Below, piece by piece: positions 11,115 to 21,267 of a stretch of DNA of 64,000 nucleotides. The DNA comes from Alopecurus myosuroides (taxonomy: Eukaryota; Streptophyta; Magnoliopsida; Poales; Poaceae). The stretch is taken from assembly GCA_028641055.1 (NCBI GenBank), contig CM054058.1, forward strand, positions 496,081,419 to 496,145,418, written 5' to 3'. Position numbers and translations under genes: made by a program. The notes beneath the pieces were generated by a model that made no database searches, had not been told where the DNA came from, and was given only the letters and a program-made list of their open reading frames with translations. Each line of letters starts with the position of its first letter. Position 1 is the first letter of the stretch.

Positions 11115-11652
11115 TTGGTGGCGGCGCGTTGCGCTGGTGCTCTGGGTGCGTTCGTGCGCTCGGGATGGTTCTTCGCTCGGGAGCTTGTGCGTGGCAATGG
11201 CGCGGACAGTGAGAGTGCGGAAGGTTTTTGACGAGAACAAAGACGGCTATTTATAGCCAGAAATCCGTCAAGATACGTGCCAACGGCTATTTTGACCGTT
11301 GGATGATCAACGCGTGTCACTCGCCGGAAAATCCGGGAAATGAAACGACAGGGTAATGATGGTTATCTCCTCGTTTCCCGTGAGAATCTGTCAGAGATAT
11401 GTTTCTGGGTTTTCCGTGTAAAACTCAAACGTCCCTTACGTCAGCATGATTAAGTGCGCTGACGTAAGAAGTTCCTTCTCCACGAAGGATCGTGAGAGAA
11501 AAGCCGGATTTTCAGGATTCCGAGTTTCATGTTACCATCTCTTTCAAAAGAAGAAGAATAAGAAGAATCAAGACTGCTGATTGAAATTTCTCGGACAAAG
11601 CACATTTGGCGAAAGACGGCAAATCAGAGTTTTAATCCTTCTTGGGGGCTAC
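11115..11652. other. Tat-1 3' non-coding region with polypurine tract
   Basis: This stretch lies between the antisense start codon and the 3' LTR. It carries the antisense promoter and 5' leader, then sequence shared with Tat-2 (31850-32397). The last bases, CTTCTTGGGGGCTAC before the LTR, sit where the polypurine tract that primes plus-strand synthesis lies. Tat-2 has a matching tract next to its 3' LTR. Confidence 0.6.
11248..11255 (-). promoter_or_regulatory. TATA box of the Tat-1 antisense gene
   Basis: On the - strand, TATAAATA lies about 135 bp upstream of the antisense ATG, inside the near-palindrome GGCTATTTATAGCC (11245-11258). Tat-2 has the same box (32218-32225) upstream of the same gene. 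This conservation suggests an internal promoter separate from the LTR. Confidence 0.7.
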
Positions 11653-12200
11653 TGTCGGATATATACCGTATAGGGGTGTATAAGATGGTAGTGAAAGTGC
11701 CTGGTTACCAGGGTGGCCCAAGTGGTAGTGGGCTATGGTCCATTGGGCGGCCCAGTAACCTAATGCACAGAAGCCGGATTCTAGAAGAACCCGGATCACG
11801 GCCCGTGTGATCTGGCTTGGAGGAGAAGACGGATTCCTTACTTTCCAAGTTATAGTTACCGTAGTCTTCTAGGTTTCCTATTCTGTAAGCCCTAATCCGG
11901 TTATTATATAAAGCCGGACGGGAGATAAACAACCAAGGAATAACAGAGAAGCTATAGGCCAACTCGCCGAGAAGTTGATCCTCTGCGAGTAGCTAGATCC
12001 AAAACCTCACATTGTAATCCTGTTTCCAGGCTTTAGCCCTGATTAGTGAGAAGTGCAGGAGTAGCCACGTCGTACTGTCGCGACGTACCGAACCTGGGTA
12101 AATCCTGTGTTTACTGTCTACCACGCGATCCCGTTACCCCACATCTCTACCGTAGTCTCATGGCACCCCCGTCTATGAAAACTACTACGATGTCTCGACA
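11653..12200 (+). repeat. Tat-1 3' LTR
   Basis: This is the 548 bp partner of 2351-2898. It begins TGTCGGATAT, ends CTCGACA, and is followed by the target duplication ccttg. Confidence 0.95.
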
Positions 12201-12205
12201 CCTTG

Positions 12206-13024
12206 GAAGAACTGGCTCCCAACCTGGTTGATCTCATATCGAAAAGGACGCGCAAGTCCCGTACGGTGAGAGAGGCGCTTCAGGAGCGCCGGTGGATTGT
12301 CGACATCAGTGGGGCCTTGTCCCCTTTGGCCCTCTCGCAGTACATACGCGTTTGGAATCTACTCCGGGAGGTGCGTTTGTAGGGGCTGCCGGACAGGGTT
12401 GTCTGGCACCTGACAACGGACGCCCAATACTCCTCCAAGTCCTGTTATGACGCGCTTTTCCTAGGTGCGACCATATCTAGGTCCTGGGAGTTGAACTGGA
12501 AGGCTTGGGCGCCGCCGAGGGTGAAGTTCTTCATTTGGCTGGCATGCCTAGACCGTTGCTGGACAGGTGAACGGCTAGCGAGGAGGGGGCTCCCTCATCA
12601 GGACCGCTGTCCGCTCTGCGACCAGGGAGAAGAAACGATGTCACATCTCCTTGTTGGGTGCTCGTTCTCCAGGGCGACCTGGCATGAGGTTATTTCTTGG
12701 GTCCGATCAACGGCTACCCCACCAGTTGTGGAAGACGACTTCATAGAATGGTGGAAGCTGTCGCTGAAGTCCACCCCCCGCTTGCTGCGTAAAGGCACCT
12801 CTTCGGCCATTATGCTAGTGGCCTGGTGGATCTGGAAGCACAGGAACGCGGTCGTCTTCGACAACGTCAGGCCCTCGGTTGGCGCTTTGGTGGAAACCAT
12901 CAAGACCGAGGCTCACCTGTGGGTGAGCGCAGGGGCCAGCGGCCTCGCCCTTCTCCTCCCCTAGTTTAGTCCTTGGGTTGAGTTGTAAGCGCTAAGGGTT
13001 GTTGGGCTCCAAGCCTCCTTGTAC
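12206..13024 (+). pseudogene. LINE segment 2: reverse-transcriptase zinc-binding C-terminus
   Basis: This is the continuation of the LINE ORF2 after Tat-1. The protein resumes with EELAPNLVDLISKRTRK and reaches the zinc-binding reverse-transcriptase tail (zf-RVT type): AWAPPRVKFFIWLA, then CPLCDQGEETMSHLLVGC with the C-x2-C...H...C spacing, then a Trp-rich end (LVAWWIWKHRNAVVF). The frame stops at 12964. One in-frame stop lies near 12380, inside LLREVRL. Following bases are LINE 3' untranslated region up to the CACTA insertion at 13025. The zinc-binding module is thought to help bind the template RNA. Confidence 0.9.
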
Positions 13025-13624
13025 CACTGGTAGAAAATAGGGCTGTAGTCCCGGTTCGCCAGGGCCTGTAGTCCCGACCCAGCAACCGGGACTAGCAATG
13101 CGCGACTAAAGACCCCACTCTATAGTCGCGCCGACTGCGAACCGGGACTAAAGGCCCGTCCACGTGGGCGGGTGGCGGAACCGGGAGGCGGAGGACATTT
13201 AGTCCCGGTTGGCCACATGAACCGGGACTAGATTTATTTCGTAATTTTTTTAATTCATTTGGTTTCTAATTATTTTTCGCACCTTTTTTTCACTCCCTTT
13301 TTTTCACTCCCTTTTTTTTTCAGAATTTGTATTATTTGCTTAGTGTCTAACTACAATTATCTCTAGTCAAATTACTTACTCATGGTCAAACTTCCCGCTC
13401 GGTCACCCATCATCCCACTACTCTAGCACTAGCACGCTTAACTTCCGAGTTCCATCCCGTCCCGCATCCAAGTGTTTCGCACGCATGTATGTGATACTAG
13501 TATCATATCAATCATATTAACATGAGACTCGATGCCACATTTCTTTATTATCTGAATTTCAAATAAATCTTTTAATAAACAAAAGTAATGATGTAATTAA
13601 TTATTTTGAATAAATAAATAAACT

Positions 13625-13971
13625 TTAACTTTTAATTTGTATTATTTCTAAAAATACAAATAATATATCTAAAAATTAAGAAAAATAGAACTAATTCATT
13701 TTAAAATCTTAATAATACAAATAATATATCAAAAAATGAAGAACAATAATACTAATTCATTTTAAAATCTTAATAATACAAATAATATATCAAAAAATGA
13801 AGAACAATAATACTAATTCATTTTAAAATCTTAATAATACAAATAATATATCAAAAAATGAAGAACAATAATACTAATTCATTTTAAAATCTTAATAATA
13901 CAAATAATATATCAAAAAATGAAGAACAATAATACTAATTCATTTTAAAATCTTAATAATACAAATAATAT
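13625..13971. repeat. 61 bp AT-rich tandem repeat
   Basis: The unit, with core ATACAAATAATATATC, repeats with a 61 bp period. About four copies are nearly identical and a more degenerate one lies at the left. It sits directly next to the 3' end of the captured exonuclease fragment inside the small CACTA element. Confidence 0.9.
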
Positions 13972-14666
13972 GGCTCCGTCGAGTAGATGCGGAACAACTC
14001 GTAGGAGACATATGCATCTATGGCAGCATACTTGACGTTCGTCAAGTCCAGTGGGGTCTTCTCCCAATAACGGTGATTCTTCGAGGGGAAATCGGACTTC
14101 ATCCTTTCGTAGCCCTCGTGGATCAACGCAGTTGCCATGACAGCCATCCCGGTCTTTGGCCCCTTCAACTGGATAAGATTCTGAAGATCAATGTAGTGAT
14201 CTTCAGGTATCATAATACCCAAGCGCATCAATTTCGGACGGTCTTGCGTGATGTCAACGCTGCAAAAGTCAAACCCCCTGTTGACAAGAAAATCAACAAG
14301 GGCCGGACAATACTTTGAACTACTGCAACAACAAAAAATTGATACGTGTTAGATATGTTGCAACACATGTATTCTTCACATGCAACAAAAAAATCGAAGA
14401 TGCAAGATTGTACGTGTGCGTTACCTTGACCATTGGAAGATCAACACGGACTCCTTGAATGCAATCTGGATGACGGCAACATCCCTCTGATTCGCCGTAT
14501 ACTCCAGATCAAGCCCGAAGAACCGGTGTTCATCGGGAGAGGCGTCATAGAGATCGGTCAAATAACCAAGAGCACCGGGCAGCCTCTCACAACTGTTGGT
14601 GTAGCACACGTCGAGAAGCTTGCCGCATGGTGTGGGACCATTCTATTCTTCCCAAACTTCAGCCAT
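13969..14666 (-). pseudogene. Captured DEDD-type 3'-5' exonuclease gene fragment
   Basis: This is a host gene fragment carried by the small CACTA element. It has two exons (14666-14425 and 14322 to about 13969) joined by a 102 bp intron with GT and TTGTTGTTGCAG borders. The reading phase fits across the intron. The protein resembles plant Werner-like 3'-5' exonucleases, which remove nucleotides from 3' ends using two metal ions. Exo I is seen as GLDLEYT (DxE). The C-terminal block DLTNVKYAAIDAYVSYELF fits Exo III (Y-x3-D). A TAG at codon 8 after the most likely ATG breaks it, unless translation starts further in. The retained intron shows capture at the DNA level, not from mRNA. The 3' end stops at the tandem repeat. 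Confidence 0.8.
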
Positions 14667-15051
14667 GGTGTGTGATTGGTGAAGATCGATCGAAGAGATA
14701 AGGAGGAAGACAGAACAGAGAAGAGAGGAAGAGAAACAGAGACTCCGACGCGCGCTGTGGAATGGCGCCCTTCTGCCTCGCTCGCGAAATAAAAACCGCC
14801 GCGCGGGAGGCGAGAAGTTTGATTTTTAGTCCCGGGTGGCCACGTCAACCGGGACTAAAGGACCAATAGTCCCGGGCGGCCAGGTCAACCGGAATTAATG
14901 CCCTCCACGCGCCTCAACGCGCTTCCCAACCCGCGACGTATGACCTTCTGTCCCGGGTCTCCTCCCGACCCGGGACTAAAGACTCATTAGTCACGGTGCG
15001 CGACGTTTGGGGACTGATGGGGGCGTATGGAAGGCCTTTTTTCTACTAGCG

Positions 15052-15118
15052 TACATTAACTCTTCTTTATCTATCAATGCATCGAAACGCAAAGCTTTTG
15101 CGTTTTCGCGAAAAAAAA
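15052..15118 (+). mobile_element. LINE segment 3: 3' end and A tail
   Basis: After the CACTA element the LINE 3' untranslated region resumes for about 55 bp and ends in a run of A at 15111-15118. The GCAAAGCTTTTGC palindrome just before the tail is typical of grass LINE 3' ends. The tail fixes the LINE as + strand. Confidence 0.75.
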
Positions 15119-15346
15119 CATTGTGTTGCATGTTGGTTTCCTAATTTGCCCCACGTTAATCTCTCAGTCATTAAGCTATGGCCCCAAATCCGTTGCTTTT
15201 CAATCACATGCAGCTGGCCATGCGTAACCGACCAATGCATGCATGAATTCCCCGGTCAAATTCCTGCTTGTGCCAGGGCAACTTAGTCCATCCATGCTCT
15301 ACTTTAACGCATCTAAGACTCTCGTTGGTATCCGTTATTTGGCCAG

Positions 15347-15376
15347 AATGCAGAGTAAAAATAAACGGAGGGAGTA
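15347..15376. mobile_element. Stowaway MITE end (truncated)
   Basis: The sequence AAACGGAGGGAGTA is the typical grass Stowaway terminus next to a TA target. The adjoining bases, read on the other strand (TTTATTTTTACTCTGCAT), match the common wheat-type family as I know it. No opposite terminus is found nearby, so this is a solo end. Confidence 0.5.
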
Positions 15377-15499
15377 CAAACTACCCAGCCATGACCTTTA
15401 TGGTCCTGCCCGAGAGCAAGCTCCAGGTCTAAAAGCTAAGACATGATACTCCCGATGCATATGCTTGTAGAGTAACAAGCACATGATCTGAGAAAGAGC

Positions 15500-15557
15500 A
15501 CTACTACTACTACTACTACTACTACTTCTCCTTGTTCAAAAAAAAAAAAAAAAAACT
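15500..15557. repeat. (CTA)n microsatellite and poly(A) run
   Basis: About nine CTA units (15500-15526) are followed, after cttctccttgttc, by about 19 A residues (15538-15556), and then more actact. It looks like a decayed A-tailed retrocopy junction or simple slippage DNA. Confidence 0.7.
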
Positions 15558-16700
15558 ACTACTTCTCAAAAGCAGCAATAATTATGGTATTTCACCAGAG
15601 CCAATAGGTAAAATACCCGTTTCCTTCTACATACGACAATAAGGTTTATAGAAAAAGCACTACTACTACCGCTGCTGCTGCTGCTATTCATGAATACTTG
15701 CAAGTGTTGTAACCCAGGACAACAATGTGGTGACACTAACTTGGAACAAAAGTGAGGCCAACAGGAGCAAATGGAGGTACAACAGTATGCTAAGATAAAG
15801 TTTAGTATCACTCAGTTTTCAGAAATGTTCTAGCTTAAAACTATCTCAGTGAACTCGGACAATTATTATATATAAGCCATTATGGAACCAGAACGAATAG
15901 GCAGTACAAAGATGCAATTGTTACAATTTCAGTATATTCAAACTTCGATAACAGAGCAACTAATGAAAGCATGTTCCAGCTGCAGGCAGAGACAACCAGG
16001 CTATTGATGATCATTAGCATTACTTCAGCCTGATACTAGAATAGCACGATAATTACAGAAATGTTTCCGTCCTATCTAGAAAAGCATAGTGACTAGCCTA
16101 CAGGTTGTCCTTCGGTAAGCATCAAATTGTTCTTGTTTAGCGCTAGCGTCAACCGTCCTTGTTTTCTGTAACATAGATGGTGATAATAATTATAATGTTG
16201 TAGTGGCATGCCTCTACACGCCGGATGTGAAAGCCGGGTGCAGGAGGCATTCACGTCATGCTGGAGCTTGCCCTCATGGCGCACCACAGCGATGTCGCTG
16301 CCAACGGGTCTTGTCATGGATTGGAGCAGCATAGGTCATTGCAGTTGAGGGTTTCAGAGTATGATGACTCTACCACTTCTAGTCTGAATGATGTATGTGT
16401 GTGTGTTTCCGTCTGTACAATGCACTAACATTTGACTAGCGAGTGGGTAGCTTGTGTGATTGATGATACCATGAAATCTTCCTTCCGGTAGAAAGAAACG
16501 ATCAGCCTGGGGTGTAGTAACATTACCAAGCATATTGTATAATAAAAGCAAACTAAACTATTTTTGAGCCATCGAATATCAAGGAAAAAAGACAGACCAA
16601 CTATTATTCTTCAGCGGAAAACTCAAACAGAAATTCAATAAACATGGTGTATGATAAAAACTCCATCTTACATAGGAAAGCATAGAGACGAATTCACCAC

Positions 16701-17574
16701 TGTTGCCACGCAAAATTGCCGCGCGACACCACGATAACTGTCGTGCTTACGTGACGACGAATGATTGCTTTTCCGGCAAAGCAACAAAGGATTCCTCGAT
16801 TTCGGAGAGGAGTACGGCCGCTTTTCAGCGCAAAACGGCAAAGATTTTGCTAAACCCTAGGGCTGCTAGGGCTCGACGAAGAAACAGTAAAGAAAAAGTA
16901 TGAACGTAAAAAGTAGATTGATTTTTGTGTGTATCGATTGGTTGTCCATCAATCGGCCGTGGCCTTGATATATAAGGCACGCTGAACTTGGCGTATACGA
17001 ACAGAACTCTAGAGGCCAAACCGATTCTTTCCTATGCTTCGGCTGTTTAGACCGTGTACTAGCAGGCCCATATTCTATACATGCTACGTAGAAGTATTCG
17101 TAGGCCTGGCAAGGAGCGAATAAAATATTCGGCCAGGTTGTTAATCATACCGCTAATGAAGACTTTACGTTGCTTCGTGCATGACCATGCAAATGCAATT
17201 TTGCTTGTACTTTTCCTTTTGTTGCTGGCTGACCTTCCACGCAAAACTCCCACACATTTGTCTGGAGTAACTAACTTCATCTGCTTACTCTGTCATTGTT
17301 TGCACTAGATTCTCTGCATTTAAACAGAATGTGGGCAGGGCTCCATGTAACTGCTATTTAAACTCAACGTATCTCTGAATACATATGGGACATGTCCTTG
17401 GTAGCCGGTAGTTTTAGCTCATCTTATAGATCTCTGGTTCCGACTAGGACTTGTCCTAGGTTCACCCAGTATTCCTGTTGCAATTCTTAACAGATTTATC
17501 AGTAAGTAGCCGAAGCAACGATTAAATTAATTTGGCCCGTTATAAAAACTTATAGCCAAATTACACCATGAACA
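16701..17574 (-). repeat. Tat-3 3' LTR
   Basis: This 874 bp LTR is bounded by TGTTGCCACG on the left and CATGAACA on the right of the + strand, so as read on the - strand it also begins TG and ends CA. Directly right of it, on the - strand, a CAGGGGGCATA tract serves as the likely polypurine tract. Confidence 0.93.
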
Positions 17575-17628
17575 TATGCCCCCTGTTTTTGGTATAATTA
17601 AATTCACCAAAAACACTACAACATTACC

Positions 17629-17772
17629 TTAGGACGATGTCGACAATTTCACCGGCCATATGATTTCTTAGGGCGATGTTCAAAGAACACATCGGCCAAA
17701 TTTTCTGCTTAGGACGATGTACAGATAACACATCGGCCAAATTTTCTTAGGGCGATATTTATATCGGCCATA
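17629..17772 (-). repeat. Tandem hairpin repeats in the Tat-3 3' UTR
   Basis: Four tandem units of about 38 bp start TTAGGRCGAT. Three of them contain a short inverted pair: CGATGT...ACATCG twice, with 9 bp loops, and CGATAT...ATATCG once. The stems differ between copies yet still pair. The array lies between the pol stop and the polypurine tract. Confidence 0.75.
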
Positions 17773-17775
17773 GCG

Positions 17776-20700
17776 TCAGCAAGCCTCCTGCCACATGCTA
17801 GGATAATACTTTTTCAAATATTTTCCATTGAGAGCTTTGGGTAACCTTGCTCCCTGCAAAGATTGTACAAAATATGAATTTCTAGGAACAATTTCTACAA
17901 CTTTGTAAGGGCTCTCCCAACTCGGCGACCATTTGCCGAATTTCCTATCTTTAGTTCCAATAGGTAAAATCATTTTCCACACCAAATCTCCTATCTGAAA
18001 CGATTTTTCTCTCATCTTTTTATTATAAGCCTTAGCTACTCTTAATTTCTCTTTCTCAATTTCCCGTAAGGCTCGCAATCTTTCTTCAGAAACATCATCT
18101 ATTCTATCCATCATCAAATTATTATAATCTACAGCCGACAAATCATTTTGTCTGGCCACTCTGAGAGCCTGCAAGTTTATCTCCACAGGTAATACTGCTT
18201 GACCATAAACTAGCTCAAACGGTAGCACTTGAGTCGCTCCATGTTTAGATATCCGATGAGCCCATAAAGCTTCCGAAAGCACCTCATGCCATCTTTTCGG
18301 ATGCTCCTCAATTTTCTTTTTGATAAGCTTAATTAAAGTCTTGTTACTAGATTCGGCCTGTCCATTAGCTTGAGCATAATAAGGCGACGAATTTAACAAT
18401 TTAATTCTAAATGATTCGGCAAATTCACGAAACTGGTGAGACATAAAAGAAGAACCTTGATCGGTAGTTAATGTTTGAGGAATGCCGAATCTATGAATAA
18501 TATGTTCTAAGACAAAATTTATCAATTCTTTATGAGTCATATGTTTCAAAGGAACCGCTTCAGTCCATTTAGTAAAATAATATGTGGATACTAAGACGAA
18601 GCGGTGCCTTTTAGAAGATGAAGGATGTATTTCACCAATAAAATCTAAATCCCACCCTCTAAATGGCCACGGCTTAATTATGGGATTCAACATAGATGCA
18701 GGTGCTGCCTGTATATTCCCAAATTTTTGACACGCCTCACAGCCTCTATAATAGCGAAAGCAATCTTCTAACAAAGTCGTCCAATAAAAACCTGCTCTTT
18801 TTAATAACCATCGCATTTTCTGCGCCGACTGATGTTTCCCACATATACCTTCGTGTACTTCACCCATAGCTATTTTAGACAGATCATAATCTAAACACTT
18901 TAAAAGTATCCCATCTATTGTTCGGCGATATAATTCATCATCCAATAGAGTATATTTTAAAGCTTGCTGCCGAATTTTTCTATCCCTCGTTTGACTTGGA
19001 TCTTTTAAAAAATTAATTAGAGGAACTCTCCAATCAACAGGTTTTATGCTATTAGCTAATTCGGTTGCCTCTGTCATATGTACCGAATCCTCTTTTCCTG
19101 CTACTATATGTCGCTGGACCAAATCAAAAATTGACGCACTATGTATGGGATCAATAAATAACATGTCGGTCTCATTTTTTGCAGCAACTAGCATCGGTCG
19201 TTCTTGTATTAAAAATTTTCCTTTATTGATTCGATAACCGGATGCTTGTTGTGCTAAATAATTAGCTCTAACATTTTCTTCTCTAGGTATATGACTAATA
19301 GTGAACGTATCTAGAGACTTAATTATGTCCAAACATCGGTCCAAATAACTATTTAGTAACCCATCAAAACATTGAAATTCGCCTTTAATTTGCTGCACTA
19401 CTAGAAGCGAATCCCCAAAAGCATCTATATCTTTCACACCCATATCAACTAAACTTTGTAAACCAAACAATAAAGCTTCATACTCAGCTTGGTTGTTAGT
19501 GCAAAGATATTCTAAACGGACCGATGTTTCGTAATTAACGTTATTAGGAGAAATTAAAACATTACCGACGCCTTGTCCCTGTCCACAAACCGATCCATCA
19601 AAATAAAACTTCCATGGGCATACACTAACATAATTAATACTTTCTTCATCTTTTATTCTATGATCAACAATAAAATCAGCGATAACTTGACCTCTCATAG
19701 CACGCAACGATTCATATTCTAAATCATATTCTATTAGCGCATAAGCCCATTTTCCAATCCTACCACTAAGAATCGGTTGTTGCAACATATATTTAATCAC
19801 GTCGGCTTGACAAGCTACGACACATGTGCTAGAAAGTAAATACGGTCGAAATCTGGTACATGCATAATATAAAGACAAGCATAACTTTTCAATAAACACG
19901 TACCGAGTCTCGGTGTCCAGCAAACGGCGACTTAAGTATGCAATAATATATTCCTTCCCGCCGTCATCCTGGGCCAGCACTGCGCCGATCACTCTATCTT
20001 GTGCAGCAATGTACAACCTGAACGGCACACCGGACTTGGACGCTCGCAGTACCGGAGGACTCGATAAATATATCTTTATATTATTAAAAGCTTCTCGCTG
20101 TTCTGCCTCCCAAGGAAATTCGGCTTCATTCTTTAGCCGAAGTAATGGAACAAACGATTCAATTTTTCCTGCAAGGTTAGATATGAATCGTCTTAAATAA
20201 TTAACTTTTTCTAACAACTTTTGCACGTCTTTTTTACATGTCGGCTCCTTCAACTTTCCAATTGACTCCACTTTTGTAGGATCAATCTCTACGCCATTCT
20301 CATGAATTATGAAACCTAAAAACTTTCCAGCCGACACACCAAAAGCACATTTGAGTGGATTCATTTTCAACCCATACCGACGCATTCTTTCAAAAGATAA
20401 TCGTAAATCGGCTAAATGAAGATCAAAACCATCCGATTTAACAACCGCATCATCAATATATATTTCTAGTATAATGCCCAGAAGATCATGAAAAATTAAG
20501 TTCATAGCGCGTTGGTATGTAGCGCCGGCATTTTTCAAACCAAAAGTCATGACAACCCACTCGAACAAACCAACAAAACCAGGGCAGCGAAAAGCGGTCT
20601 TAGACGTGTCCGTTTCGGCCATAAATATTTGATTATAACCAGCATTGCCATCTAAAAAACTAATTATTTTATGTCCCGAAGCATCATTAATAAGCATGTC

Positions 20701-21267
20701 GGCAATAGGCATAGGATATTCATATTTTCGAGTGGCTTTATTCAAATCTCTGAAATCAACACATATTCTAATCTTACCGGTGTTTTTCTTTTCAACAGGG
20801 ACAATTTTAGAAAGCCAATCTGCATATCTACATGGCCGAATAAACCCAGCTTTTATCAACCGATCAACTTCTTCTTTGATGCGGTCGTACATATTGGGAT
20901 TGAAATTCCTATGAAGTTGTTTATGCGGCCTAAATCCTGATTTAATAGGTAATCTATGTTCCACTAAATCTCTACTCAAACCAGGCATCTCAGTATAATT
21001 CCAAGCAAAACAATCAACGAATTCTTTAAGTAGTACACGTACCTTGTATTTCTGATCGTCTTTTAATTTAGCATTAATAAATGTAGGCCTCTGAATGCTC
21101 CCGTCACCAATATCAATCTCTTCAAGCGGATCAGCCGATGAGAATCCCTGTCCAAGTTTCTCCATATCATCAAAATCTTCAATTGCCTCATGCATATCGT
21201 TCTTCCCGGAACGATATTCCTCGGTGCGTTTTTGCAGCCACTTAATATTATCTTCTTTATTCATCAT
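17776..21267 (-). CDS. Tat-3 pol: reverse transcriptase, RNase H, integrase
   Basis: This open frame of 1,163 codons is intact to its stop. In order: a linker; reverse transcriptase (ICVDFRDLNKAT, FLDGNAGYNQIFMA, MTFGLKNAGATYQRAM, catalytic YIDD in EIYIDDAVVKS, KMNPLKCAFGVSAGKFLGF); RNase H (YFDGSVCGQGQG, NNQAEYEALLFGL, DSLLVVQQ); the integrase H2C2 zinc finger (HEGICGKHQSAQKMRWLL... CEACQKFG); and the DDE core (WDLDFIGEI, LTTDQGSSFMS, ANGQAESSNKTLIK), ending in a short C-terminal domain. It copies RNA to DNA and inserts it into the genome. It starts ATGATGAAT directly after an in-frame TAA that closes the protease frame. It is one stop codon short of being continuous with protease. Catalytic residues all look present. 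Confidence 0.93.
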   Translation of the reverse strand: MMNKEDNIKWLQKRTEEYRSGKNDMHEAIEDFDDMEKLGQGFSSADPLEEIDIGDGSIQRPTFINAKLKDDQKYKVRVLLKEFVDCFAWNYTEMPGLSRDLVEHRLPIKSGFRPHKQLHRNFNPNMYDRIKEEVDRLIKAGFIRPCRYADWLSKIVPVEKKNTGKIRICVDFRDLNKATRKYEYPMPIADMLINDASGHKIISFLDGNAGYNQIFMAETDTSKTAFRCPGFVGLFEWVVMTFGLKNAGATYQRAMNLIFHDLLGIILEIYIDDAVVKSDGFDLHLADLRLSFERMRRYGLKMNPLKCAFGVSAGKFLGFIIHENGVEIDPTKVESIGKLKEPTCKKDVQKLLEKVNYLRRFISNLAGKIESFVPLLRLKNEAEFPWEAEQREAFNNIKIYLSSPPVLRASKSGVPFRLYIAAQDRVIGAVLAQDDGGKEYIIAYLSRRLLDTETRYVFIEKLCLSLYYACTRFRPYLLSSTCVVACQADVIKYMLQQPILSGRIGKWAYALIEYDLEYESLRAMRGQVIADFIVDHRIKDEESINYVSVCPWKFYFDGSVCGQGQGVGNVLISPNNVNYETSVRLEYLCTNNQAEYEALLFGLQSLVDMGVKDIDAFGDSLLVVQQIKGEFQCFDGLLNSYLDRCLDIIKSLDTFTISHIPREENVRANYLAQQASGYRINKGKFLIQERPMLVAAKNETDMLFIDPIHSASIFDLVQRHIVAGKEDSVHMTEATELANSIKPVDWRVPLINFLKDPSQTRDRKIRQQALKYTLLDDELYRRTIDGILLKCLDYDLSKIAMGEVHEGICGKHQSAQKMRWLLKRAGFYWTTLLEDCFRYYRGCEACQKFGNIQAAPASMLNPIIKPWPFRGWDLDFIGEIHPSSSKRHRFVLVSTYYFTKWTEAVPLKHMTHKELINFVLEHIIHRFGIPQTLTTDQGSSFMSHQFREFAESFRIKLLNSSPYYAQANGQAESSNKTLIKLIKKKIEEHPKRWHEVLSEALWAHRISKHGATQVLPFELVYGQAVLPVEINLQALRVARQNDLSAVDYNNLMMDRIDDVSEERLRALREIEKEKLRVAKAYNKKMREKSFQIGDLVWKMILPIGTKDRKFGKWSPSWESPYKVVEIVPRNSYFVQSLQGARLPKALNGKYLKKYYPSMWQEAC

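Larger units (their letters stand above)
2351..12200 (+). mobile_element. Tat-1: Ty3/gypsy LTR retrotransposon with internal deletion
   Basis: This is a 9,850 bp LTR retrotransposon inserted in the LINE. It is flanked by a perfect 5 bp duplication (ccttg at 2346-2350 and 12201-12205), with 548 bp LTRs at both ends. Internal order: gag, protease and reverse transcriptase on +, a large deletion where RNase H and integrase should be, then a spliced gene on the - strand, a purine tract and the 3' LTR. The RT sequence and the antisense gene before the 3' LTR fit the Tat lineage of Ty3/gypsy (Retand, RIRE2 and Grande relatives). Tat-2 in this window belongs to the same family. I count 9 substitutions between the LTRs (about 1.6 %), so it is a recent insertion. 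Confidence 0.95.
13025..15051. mobile_element. Small non-autonomous CACTA element in the LINE 3' UTR
   Basis: This 2,027 bp element begins CACTGGTAGAAAA and ends TTTTCTACTAGCG, imperfect CACTA-type inverted termini. A 3 bp duplication (tac at 13022-13024 and 15052-15054) flanks it. Subterminal repeats of the form AGTCCCGGTT and AACCGGGACTA are seen in both orientations near both ends. No transposase is present. It carries instead a captured exonuclease gene fragment and an AT-rich tandem repeat. It needs a transposase from elsewhere and is a vehicle for gene-fragment capture. Confidence 0.9.
15119..16700. other. Non-coding DNA between LINE and Tat-3
   Basis: I see no gene here. It holds a Stowaway-type end, an actactact microsatellite, a poly(A) run, a short gct repeat near 15670 and a short tg repeat near 16390. 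Short open frames have no recognisable motif. Confidence 0.6.

Noticed and set aside
10584..11256. Ala-rich + strand frames of 85-151 codons
   Set aside because: They lie opposite exon 1 of the Tat-1 antisense gene, whose frame has domain similarity and splice support.
16093..16551. Two - strand open frames of 65-79 codons in the spacer before Tat-3
   Set aside because: No recognisable motif, no promoter signal, and low-complexity surroundings.
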